From Candidatus Cloacimonadota bacterium (GTDB lineage: Bacteria > Cloacimonadota > Cloacimonadia > Cloacimonadales > TCS61): DNA of 15,168 nucleotides. Position 1 is the first letter of the stretch. Each line of letters starts with the position of its first letter. The notes under the pieces are model-generated. The model worked only from the letters and a program-made list of their open reading frames with translations. It had not been told where the DNA came from and did not search any database. The DNA lies in assembly GCA_018654125.1 (NCBI GenBank), contig JABIME010000325.1, forward strand, positions 1-15,168, given 5' to 3'. The position numbers and the translations under genes are program-made. Positions 7,965 through 14,328 of the stretch are shown one piece after another.

Positions 7965-10208
7965 ATGAAGCATTTGAACATAATAATTACTGCATTTATT
8001 CTAATTGGGATTTCAACACTGAAGGCCAATGATGTACAAAAAATTTATAAAGATCTAAATGAACTCTCAGCATTAAGCGAAAAAGTAGCAGTAGTAGATG
8101 ATTTTTCATTCAGTAGAGATGTTGCAAATTTTCATCTACAAAGTGGTAAGCTATATTTACTATCACAAGTAAATGAAAAAACCATAGCAGCTGTTTTCAA
8201 AGGCAAAGGAACCGTCAGTATTACTCCTCCAACAAAAATCAGCAGAGAAAGACTTTATTCTGAATTCCAAACTGAATCCTATAATAATTCATTTGATTTA
8301 TTATTCTTGGTTTTTACTGACAGTACATTAGCAGAATTTTCTAATAAATTAGATTTTACTCATGAGACTATTCTACATAAATTCCAAACAAATATAGACC
8401 CCTGTATTAAATATTTATATGATCATAGAGATAATGCATATAACACTTCACTTATTCGAGCTATACTTAATAATGAGCAAGGTGGATATTTTTATGCACA
8501 TTTAAGTAAAGGCATTATTAAAAGGGATAATTTTTTCTTTGAGATCGATCCAAATCAAACAGAAGAAGTCACTTTATCTGTTCGTTATGATAGAGGTACT
8601 CACTTAGATCATTATCATAAATCAATATGCAAATTCCATCGTACCGAAGATTATCTATCCAATAGTGATTTATCATTTGAGAAGAAAGATGAAATTTATG
8701 TCGATAAATATATCATTGATGCTAATATTACAAATAGAATGGAATTCTCTGCGACTTGCTCAATAGAATTTCATGGTTTAAAGAATTCAAGCAAATGGCT
8801 AAATCTTTTTTTGTTCGATAAATTAAGAATTAATTCCATTACTTCATTAAATGGAGATTTATTAAATTTTTATAAGGGAGAGGAAGGCAACATCTTGTGG
8901 ATAGAACTTCCTGAAACAATTACTAAAGATCATTCTTACAAAATCTTAATTGATTATTATGGAGATTTAATTTATAGAGGTGGCAATATCGTAAAAATAT
9001 ATAGTTATGATTATTGGTATCCTCAGTATTTATCCTATGATTATAACTTCTTTGATCTAACATTTCATTATCCTTCAAGCTATGATCTTGTAAGTGTGGG
9101 GAAAAAGATCTCTGAGGTAAAGCATAAAAAAGTAAAAACTGCACATTGGTTTACAAAATATCCTGTAAATTTCGCTCCTTTCAACATGGGTAAATTCAAA
9201 AATGAGGAATTCAAAAATCCAGCAATTCCTTCTCTCTCTCTTCACCTAAATAAAAACTTGAAAAAAGCTAAAGCAGATGTAGCAAATAGCCTTGCATTTT
9301 ATCAATCTATTTACGGAAAATGCAATTTTGATACACTCACTGTCGTTGAGATTCCAAGATTTCTATCTGGTGAAGCATATCCAGGCTTAATTAATTTTTA
9401 TGCTGATGATTTTATTACAAAAGCACATTATAAGGTTTATTCAGATATCTATGTTGATGAAACGAATTTTGCTCACTTACGAGCACATGAAGTTGCTCAT
9501 CAGTGGTGGGGATGTGGAGTTGGAATTAGAAATTATCACGACTTCTGGTTGTTTGAGGGCTTAGCTGAATTCAGTAGTTTCTGGTTTATTCAAACTTCAT
9601 TGAATGATACAAAAAAATATTTTGAACTATTGTCTAAATGGCAGGCAAAGATCACAAATGAGCATTCAAATAACCAAAGAAAAAAGAAAACTGATTGCCC
9701 TCTATGGCTGGGTTCCAGAGCACCTTCCTATCTTATATACGGCAAGGGGGCATGGGTATTCCATATGTTGCGCAACTTAATGATAGATATTAAAACTTTT
9801 GATGAATCTAAATTTAAAGCAATGATGAAGGATTACTATATCACTTATAATAATTCTACTGCAACTACAGAGGATTTTAAACTAATCGTAGAAAAACACA
9901 TGAAGACAGATATGAACTGGTTTTTTGATCAGTGGATATACGGTAACGAAATTCCAAAATTTAAATTCGATTATGATATAGTAAAAAAAGATGATGGAAA
10001 GTATTATGCCAATTGTACTATTGAGCAGAAAAATGTAAGTGAAAGTTTCATAAGCTATATTCCTATAGAATTTGATTTTGGAAACAATCAGAAAGCAAGA
10101 ATCAGAACTATGGTTAAGGGTTCGGAGAGTACATTTGAAATTCCTCTTCCACAAAAACCTAAACAAATCCATTTTAATATTTTCAATTCTGTTCTATGTT
10201 TAGATTGA
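7965..10208 (+). CDS. Exported M1-family zinc metallopeptidase
   Basis: A 747-residue protein with an N-terminal signal peptide (MKHLNIIITAFILIGISTLKA), so periplasmic or beyond. The gluzincin site is complete: HEVAHQWWG with H508, E509, H512, and third zinc ligand E531 in WLFEGLAEF, 18 residues later as in M1 peptidases. Y592 in YGKGAWVFHMLR fits the catalytic tyrosine. A long beta-rich N-terminal domain precedes it and a short Ig-like domain follows WFFDQWIYGNEIPKF. The exopeptidase GxMEN motif is not normal: the region reads SGEAYPGLI, with A471 where the amino-terminus-binding glutamate would be if aligned on the following YPG. The specificity may therefore differ from classic aminopeptidases. 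AGGAGAG lies six bases before the ATG. It follows tRNA-Val by 43 bases. Confidence 0.88.
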   Translation: MKHLNIIITAFILIGISTLKANDVQKIYKDLNELSALSEKVAVVDDFSFSRDVANFHLQSGKLYLLSQVNEKTIAAVFKGKGTVSITPPTKISRERLYSEFQTESYNNSFDLLFLVFTDSTLAEFSNKLDFTHETILHKFQTNIDPCIKYLYDHRDNAYNTSLIRAILNNEQGGYFYAHLSKGIIKRDNFFFEIDPNQTEEVTLSVRYDRGTHLDHYHKSICKFHRTEDYLSNSDLSFEKKDEIYVDKYIIDANITNRMEFSATCSIEFHGLKNSSKWLNLFLFDKLRINSITSLNGDLLNFYKGEEGNILWIELPETITKDHSYKILIDYYGDLIYRGGNIVKIYSYDYWYPQYLSYDYNFFDLTFHYPSSYDLVSVGKKISEVKHKKVKTAHWFTKYPVNFAPFNMGKFKNEEFKNPAIPSLSLHLNKNLKKAKADVANSLAFYQSIYGKCNFDTLTVVEIPRFLSGEAYPGLINFYADDFITKAHYKVYSDIYVDETNFAHLRAHEVAHQWWGCGVGIRNYHDFWLFEGLAEFSSFWFIQTSLNDTKKYFELLSKWQAKITNEHSNNQRKKKTDCPLWLGSRAPSYLIYGKGAWVFHMLRNLMIDIKTFDESKFKAMMKDYYITYNNSTATTEDFKLIVEKHMKTDMNWFFDQWIYGNEIPKFKFDYDIVKKDDGKYYANCTIEQKNVSESFISYIPIEFDFGNNQKARIRTMVKGSESTFEIPLPQKPKQIHFNIFNSVLCLD

Positions 10209-10223
10209 TGAATTATGAAATTG

Positions 10224-10242
10224 CTTGTTTAAAAAATACAAG
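10224..10242 (+). other. Weak hairpin after the M1 peptidase gene
   Basis: CTTGT and ACAAG form a 5-bp inverted repeat around an A/T-rich nine-base loop, 16 bases after the peptidase stop. No T-run follows. It may be a weak 3'-end structure; the rest of the gap up to gpsA is AT-rich, with a TATAAA at 10273-10278 but no matching -35. Confidence 0.2.
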
Positions 10243-10327
10243 TCACGAGCACACTTCCAAATAAATCTTTACTATAAAAATGCTAAATTGAGAGTGGTTT
10301 TTATAAAATTTTATCTGGAGTAAAGTT

Positions 10328-11314
10328 ATGGAAGAGCTTGGTAAAATAATTGTTATCGGTTCCGGAAATTGGGGAACTACTTTAGCAATGGTTTTTTCTC
10401 AAAGGAATAGAGTATATTTATGGACGATAAATGAGCAGGAAGCACAAGAGATCAATAAAACTCGTGAAGTTAAATTTCTGCCAGGCATCAAATTAAATGA
10501 TAATATTATTATTGAGAATAAATTCTCTAGAAAGATCGAAAAAAATGACATTGTAGTAACTGCCATTCCATCCCGCTTTATAGACGATCTCACAGATGAA
10601 TTTATTGCTCATAAAGTTGAAGAATTCATTGTTTTGAACGCTTCTAAAGGTGTTGAACATACAACTCTTAAAACTGTTTGGGAAACTGTAATGGGTAAAT
10701 TGCCAAAGGTTCAATTTGCAAATTTAGCAGGACCAACAATTGCTCGTGAAATTGCTGAAGGGATTCCCGCAAAAGCCATACTTGCAGCACGAGATGTTGC
10801 ACTTTTGTTCCAACTACAAAACAAGCTAGAAAACGATCTTTTAAAATTTGAATTCAGTAGAGATATAAAAGGAGTGGAACTTGCTTCCGCTTTAAAAGGA
10901 CTCATCGCAATTGCTGTGGGAATGGCTGACGGACTTGGTTTCAAAACAAATATCTTCGGAATTATAATGACGTACGGAGTAGATGAATTTGTTACGATCA
11001 TGAAATTTTTGGGTGTTTATCACAAAACAGCATATAGCATTGCCGGAATTGGTGACCTTATTACGACTTGTATCTCCGAGAATAGCCGTAATAGAAAATT
11101 CGGTAAATTGTTAGCTCAAGGATTATCTCGAGAAGACGCTTTAAAAGAAGTTGGAATGGTTGTGGAAGGTGTTTCTATGGCTAAAACAATTAATAAACTG
11201 GCAAAGTTCAACCTTTCAATTCCATTAATTTCCTGCATCACACGCATCATTTTTGAAGATGTAGAAGACGTAAGGAAAGATTTTTTAGATACACTAAATT
11301 CAATTTCTGGTTAA
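10328..11314 (+). CDS. gpsA: Glycerol-3-phosphate dehydrogenase [NAD(P)+]
   Basis: A 328-residue cytoplasmic dehydrogenase that reduces dihydroxyacetone phosphate to sn-glycerol 3-phosphate for phospholipid synthesis. The Rossmann loop is GSGNWG (11-16). The family blocks follow in order: AIPS (79-82), NASKG with K107, AGPTIAREIAEG (134-145), ELASALKGLIAIA with catalytic-lysine candidate K190, GIGDLITTC (240-248) and SRNRKFG (R254, N255). The end of the first substrate-side helix reads TNIFGIIMTYG where most GpsA have NAKAALITRG, so this copy is a divergent member, but no core residue seems lost. TCTGGAG lies just before the ATG. It complements glpK elsewhere in the window as a second source of glycerol 3-phosphate. 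Confidence 0.95.
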   Translation: MEELGKIIVIGSGNWGTTLAMVFSQRNRVYLWTINEQEAQEINKTREVKFLPGIKLNDNIIIENKFSRKIEKNDIVVTAIPSRFIDDLTDEFIAHKVEEFIVLNASKGVEHTTLKTVWETVMGKLPKVQFANLAGPTIAREIAEGIPAKAILAARDVALLFQLQNKLENDLLKFEFSRDIKGVELASALKGLIAIAVGMADGLGFKTNIFGIIMTYGVDEFVTIMKFLGVYHKTAYSIAGIGDLITTCISENSRNRKFGKLLAQGLSREDALKEVGMVVEGVSMAKTINKLAKFNLSIPLISCITRIIFEDVEDVRKDFLDTLNSISG

Positions 11315-11322
11315 AACGTATA

Positions 11323-11388
11323 ACCTCCGCTCGTGTCTTCCAGAGCCCTGCGACTTCGCTCAGGACAGGCTTATCGAAGGACGGAGGT
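11323..11388. repeat. GC-rich inverted-repeat element between gpsA and the symporter gene
   Basis: ACCTCCG (11323-11329) and CGGAGGT (11382-11388) are perfect inverted ends of a 66-base element that is far richer in G+C than its neighbours. Inside, CTTCG (in CGACTTCGCTCAGG) and CGAAGG, together with CTCAGGACAGG, form smaller inverted parts. The inner motif resembles short palindromic repeats I remember from many genomes ('CTTCGCTCAGGACAGGC'). It probably came from a REP-like or MITE-like family different from the GTAG hairpins further on. It fills most of the 107-base gap, and the symporter GGAG site follows it. Confidence 0.65.
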
Positions 11389-11421
11389 AAGCATAAAATA
11401 AAAACTCTGGAGAATTAAACT

Positions 11422-12852
11422 ATGATAGCAAGATATATTGCTGTTTTTTTATATGCTGCAATGGTTATTACCGTTGGAATTAAGGGTTCACGTAAAACAA
11501 AATCGTTTGATGACTTTGCACTCGGTGGTGGTAAAGTTGGACCATGGATGACTGCTTTTTCTTATGGAACAGCATATTTTTCAGCTGTACTTTTCATTGG
11601 ATTTGCCGGTAAGATCGGCTGGGCATTTGGTCTTTCTGGTTTATGGATTGCACTTAGCAATACAATAATCGGTGTATTTGGTGTTTGGTTTCTACTCGGT
11701 AATAAAATTAAACAGGAAGCTACGTCTTATAATGTTCATACAATGCCGGAACTTTTAGAAGCACGTTATAAAAGTCCATTTATGAAGATCTTCACCTCAG
11801 CTGCGATCTTCATATTTTTCATCCCTTACACAGCTGCTGTATTTATGGGACTCAGTTATCTTTTTGAATTTACTTTTAATATGCCATATACTTATGTGCT
11901 TTTATTTATGGGTATTTTCACCGGAATTTATTTGGTACTTGGTGGTTATAAATCTATGGCAATGATCGATGTAATATTTGGTATGATAATGACAGTAGGT
12001 GTAGTCATACTTTTAGTTAGTACCATTCAAAAAGGTGGAGGATTACCAAATATAATTACAGCCCTAAAAGCAATAAATCCAAAATTAACTGCACCTGTCG
12101 GACCTCCCGGAATTATCCCCTTACTCTCGCTGATCATGTTAACAAGTATCGCACCATTTGCTATGCCTCAATTATTACAAAAATTTTATGCAATTAAAGA
12201 TGAGAGATCTGTAAAAATTGGAATGTTCGCATCATCTATTTTTGCTCTTCTGGTTGCAGGAATCGCCTATTTTACTGGAGCACTTACCAGAGTTTTTTTA
12301 AGTCCTGAATCTAATCCTGCAGCTTTTAATAACGGAAAACCAATCTTTGATGCTTTAATGCCGGAAATGCTTTTAACAGTTGTGCCTTCTGTACTTACAG
12401 TTGTTATTTTACTTCTCATTTTAGCAGCTTCTATGTCTACACTTGCATCATTAGTGCTCATTTCTAGTACATCAATTACAAAAGATATTTATAAGGGATT
12501 TATTAATAAAAATGCAAACGATAAGCAACTTACTTCACTTGTTAGAGTTGGAAGTATATTTTTTATTTTACTGTCTATGATATTAGCTTTTCTAAAACCT
12601 GCTGTTATCGTTACGATCCTCTCAATATCATGGGGAGCAATTGCCTCTGTTTTTCTGGGTCCTTTCATCTGGGGAATTTTCAATAAGAAAGTAACTCGTT
12701 TCGGAGCGATTGCCGGTTCTGTTGGTGGTCTGGGAATTTGCTTGATCTTGTTTGTTGTGTGGGGAGCCAGAATGGTACCGCAAGCTGGAAGTGTTGGAAT
12801 GATAGCTTCTCTAGTTTTGGTTCCTGTATTTAGTTTATTTGGAAAGAAGTAG
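11422..12852 (+). CDS. Sodium:solute symporter (SSS family)
   Basis: A 476-residue integral membrane protein with about thirteen hydrophobic segments, the size and topology of the SSS family (LeuT fold, secondary transport driven by Na+). Family marks are SFDDFALGGGKVGPW near the N-terminus, GGYKSMAMIDVIFGMIM in the middle (the 'GG..av..tD' block), APFAMPQLLQKF, and the helix-8 Na+ site AASMSTLASLVLISSTSI followed by TKDIYK. It is shorter than PutP or PanF, and the substrate cannot be told from sequence. GGAG ends nine bases before the ATG. Its TAG stop is part of a GTAG that begins a palindromic hairpin, which separates it from the permease gene. Confidence 0.88.
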   Translation: MIARYIAVFLYAAMVITVGIKGSRKTKSFDDFALGGGKVGPWMTAFSYGTAYFSAVLFIGFAGKIGWAFGLSGLWIALSNTIIGVFGVWFLLGNKIKQEATSYNVHTMPELLEARYKSPFMKIFTSAAIFIFFIPYTAAVFMGLSYLFEFTFNMPYTYVLLFMGIFTGIYLVLGGYKSMAMIDVIFGMIMTVGVVILLVSTIQKGGGLPNIITALKAINPKLTAPVGPPGIIPLLSLIMLTSIAPFAMPQLLQKFYAIKDERSVKIGMFASSIFALLVAGIAYFTGALTRVFLSPESNPAAFNNGKPIFDALMPEMLLTVVPSVLTVVILLLILAASMSTLASLVLISSTSITKDIYKGFINKNANDKQLTSLVRVGSIFFILLSMILAFLKPAVIVTILSISWGAIASVFLGPFIWGIFNKKVTRFGAIAGSVGGLGICLILFVVWGARMVPQAGSVGMIASLVLVPVFSLFGKK

Positions 12853-12873
12853 TGTCAATTCCCTGAATTGACA
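12849..12873 (+). repeat. REP-like GTAG hairpin, family A (copy 1)
   Basis: GTAG followed by a perfect 9-bp stem TGTCAATTC / GAATTGACA with loop CCT. The TAG is the stop codon of the symporter gene. The first stem base pair is T-A where the other copies have G-C, a compensated change that keeps the hairpin intact. It stands alone, without the inverted partner found in the other two places. Confidence 0.85.
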
Positions 12874-12881
12874 GCAATTAA

Positions 12882-13697
12882 ATGATCTCATTATTTCTCA
12901 GCATCATCATGTCGGTAATTATTGCCAATTTATTACCTTTTTTCAAAAAAGATACAAACATTAAGATCCTGCAGATATTCCTGGGAAATTACTTCCTTGC
13001 AACGATCTTTAGTTTTTTGGACAGGGGGAGTCCACTTTCGCAGGCAGGTAATTTTGAAATAATTATAGGATCAATTACTGGCATTCTCTTCCTAACAACA
13101 TTTTTAATTTATCAACATAATATTACCAAAAATGGAGTCTCTTTAAGTGTGGGAGCAATGCGTTTTTCTGTTGTGATTCCAATAGTAATGGCTCTCTTTG
13201 TATTTGATGAGCCCTTATTATTACTAAATATTACAGGAATTATTTTAGTTTTAGTAGCGTTTGCATTTCTAACTGATACAAAATCATTTCACAGCATTCT
13301 CTGGCTGGGATTACTCTTTCTGTTTACTGGTGTTATTGATTCAATTATGAAGTTTTATGAGCATTATGGTTTAGATTCTACCAGACCTTTTATGATCTAC
13401 ATTTTTGGTTCAGCATTGATCTTTAATTTCCTCGTCATCTTATTCAAGAAAACACCTTTTCATTTGAAATCATTTTGTTTAGGGATGATACTTGGAATTC
13501 CAAACCGACTTACAACCAAATATTTTCTAGATGCTTTACAGGAGATACCAGCAACTATGGTTTACCCTATGTTTGCTGCTTCTGTAGTTGTGTTAGGAAT
13601 CTTCTCTGATGTTTTCATCTGGAAAAAACAGTTCAATATTAAACAGAAAATTGCCTTAGCGATAATGGTTGTTGGTATGGTATTGCTGTATATGTAG
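12882..13697 (+). CDS. DMT/EamA-like permease
   Basis: A 271-residue membrane protein with about ten hydrophobic helices in two similar halves, the architecture of the drug/metabolite transporter superfamily. The first half ends with VVIPIVMALFVFDEPLLLLNITGIILVLVAFAFL, given as residue landmarks around 99-130. The second ends with PATMVYPMFAASVVVLG and IKQKIALAIMVVGMVLLYM; both carry the EamA-like pattern of proline helix, acidic or basic turn and closing helix. The substrate is unknown. The start has no visible Shine-Dalgarno, since the hairpin after the symporter gene ends eight bases before the ATG. A second in-frame ATG at 12909 has none either. Its stop TAG is again inside a GTAG hairpin foot. 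Confidence 0.78.
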   Translation: MISLFLSIIMSVIIANLLPFFKKDTNIKILQIFLGNYFLATIFSFLDRGSPLSQAGNFEIIIGSITGILFLTTFLIYQHNITKNGVSLSVGAMRFSVVIPIVMALFVFDEPLLLLNITGIILVLVAFAFLTDTKSFHSILWLGLLFLFTGVIDSIMKFYEHYGLDSTRPFMIYIFGSALIFNFLVILFKKTPFHLKSFCLGMILGIPNRLTTKYFLDALQEIPATMVYPMFAASVVVLGIFSDVFIWKKQFNIKQKIALAIMVVGMVLLYM

Positions 13698-13718
13698 GGT
13701 CAATTCCTCGAATTGACC
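13694..13718 (+). repeat. REP-like GTAG hairpin, family A (copy 2)
   Basis: GTAG then a perfect 9-bp stem GGTCAATTC / GAATTGACC with loop CTC. The TAG is the permease stop codon. It forms an inverted pair with the family B hairpin 36 bases downstream. Confidence 0.9.
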
Positions 13719-13754
13719 GAATAATTACTCATTAATTTATTCATTGTTACTGAC

Positions 13755-13780
13755 GGACGATTAAGGATAATCCTCCCTAC
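13755..13780 (-). repeat. REP-like GTAG hairpin, family B (copy 1, inverted)
   Basis: On the - strand this reads GTAG, then arms GGAGGATTA and TAATCGTCC around loop TCCT, a 9-bp stem with one G/G mismatch at the fourth pair. The TAG is the stop codon of the RAYT gene. Confidence 0.85.
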
Positions 13781-14262
13781 AGTGGTTCGTAAAATATTTG
13801 TGAGTATGGATAATCACCTACTTCCTTAACTATTTCTTTCCTAATTGGATTCTCCATAATATAATTCGCTTTTTCTATAATCGATTCATTGTTTCGCAAA
13901 ACATGTTCGTAAAAACCTCTTTGCCACAGGTTATCAATTTCATGTTTTTCTTTAATGATTTTAGATGTATATCGTTTAAATGTCTTTACCCAGTTCAACA
14001 AGTCTTTCTCATAACTTTCAGATAAATTCATTAATAGATGTAGATGATTTGGCATTATACAATAACAAATCAGATCAATTTGTTTTAAAACATCTTTTCT
14101 GTAGATTAAATCTTCTGCAATTAATTTCGCTAGCCCATCAATTTCAAAATGATTGTTCTTCTTAAATGTACAGATTGTCACAAAATATACAAAGGAATTA
14201 CCTTTGTAATTAAAATTGTTTAAGTGGATGCTTTTACGTTTTGGTAATTCTTTCTTATTCAT
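13777..14262 (-). CDS. REP-associated tyrosine transposase (RAYT, TnpA_REP-like)
   Basis: A 161-residue HUH-type single-strand endonuclease/transposase of the IS200/IS605-like Y1 superfamily, REP-associated branch. The HUH motif is MPNHLHLL with H73 and H75. The likely nucleophile is Y134 in YIMENP, about 60 residues later as in IS200 enzymes. The RAYT landmarks FVTICTFKK, LLNWVKTFKRYTSKI, LWQRGFYEHVLRN and the closing DYPYSQIFYE are all present and uninterrupted. Start ATG at 14262 has AGGA three bases upstream. A longer frame from 14301 would translate the hairpin and is rejected. The gene sits between two pairs of GTAG hairpins, its probable substrates, and ends in the GTAG of one. By family it nicks and joins REP hairpins; activity is not proven here. 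Confidence 0.92.
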   Translation of the reverse strand: MNKKELPKRKSIHLNNFNYKGNSFVYFVTICTFKKNNHFEIDGLAKLIAEDLIYRKDVLKQIDLICYCIMPNHLHLLMNLSESYEKDLLNWVKTFKRYTSKIIKEKHEIDNLWQRGFYEHVLRNNESIIEKANYIMENPIRKEIVKEVGDYPYSQIFYEPL

Positions 14263-14265
14263 AAT

Positions 14266-14269
14266 TCCT
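14266..14269 (-). promoter_or_regulatory. Ribosome binding site of the RAYT gene, at the foot of a hairpin
   Basis: AGGA on the - strand lies three bases before the ATG at 14262, a short spacing. It directly adjoins the CTAC that is the complement of the GTAG of hairpin A copy 3, so structure or protein binding there could cover it. Confidence 0.5.
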
Positions 14270-14294
14270 GTAGGGTCAATTCCACGAATTGACC
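14270..14294 (+). repeat. REP-like GTAG hairpin, family A (copy 3)
   Basis: GTAG then a perfect 9-bp stem GGTCAATTC / GAATTGACC with loop CAC. It lies in the leader of the RAYT gene, in the opposite orientation to that gene, and forms an inverted pair with the family B hairpin eight bases away. Confidence 0.9.
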
Positions 14295-14302
14295 GCATCA
14301 TC

Positions 14303-14328
14303 GGACGATTAAGGATAATCGTCCCTAC
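14303..14328 (-). repeat. REP-like GTAG hairpin, family B (copy 2, inverted)
   Basis: On the - strand it reads GTAG, then a perfect 9-bp stem GGACGATTA / TAATCGTCC around loop TCCT. The TAG is the stop codon of lpxK. Differs from copy 1 by one base in a stem arm. Confidence 0.9.

Noticed and set aside
10711..11001. Open frames on the - strand inside gpsA, and similar shadows in glpK, the isomerase gene and the symporter gene
   Set aside because: They are antisense to strongly conserved proteins, with no ribosome binding sites or recognisable domains.
13698..13718. Intrinsic terminator after the permease gene
   Set aside because: The stem is followed by GAATAATTAC rather than a T-run, and the same hairpin recurs with a GTAG foot in a leader, so it is classed as a REP element; some mRNA-end effect is still possible.
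13980..14165. Open frame on the + strand inside the transposase region
   Set aside because: It lies antisense to the RAYT gene, which has clear family motifs throughout; the frame has no ribosome binding site or recognisable protein.
14263..14301. Longer RAYT start (MMRSIRGIDPTGI...)
   Set aside because: The extra residues are a translation of REP hairpin A copy 3 and there is no ribosome binding site; ATG 14262 with AGGA fits better.
12849..14328. CRISPR array or tandem repeat
   Set aside because: The repeated units are self-complementary hairpins at gene ends with irregular spacing and alternating orientation, not regular direct repeats with spacers.
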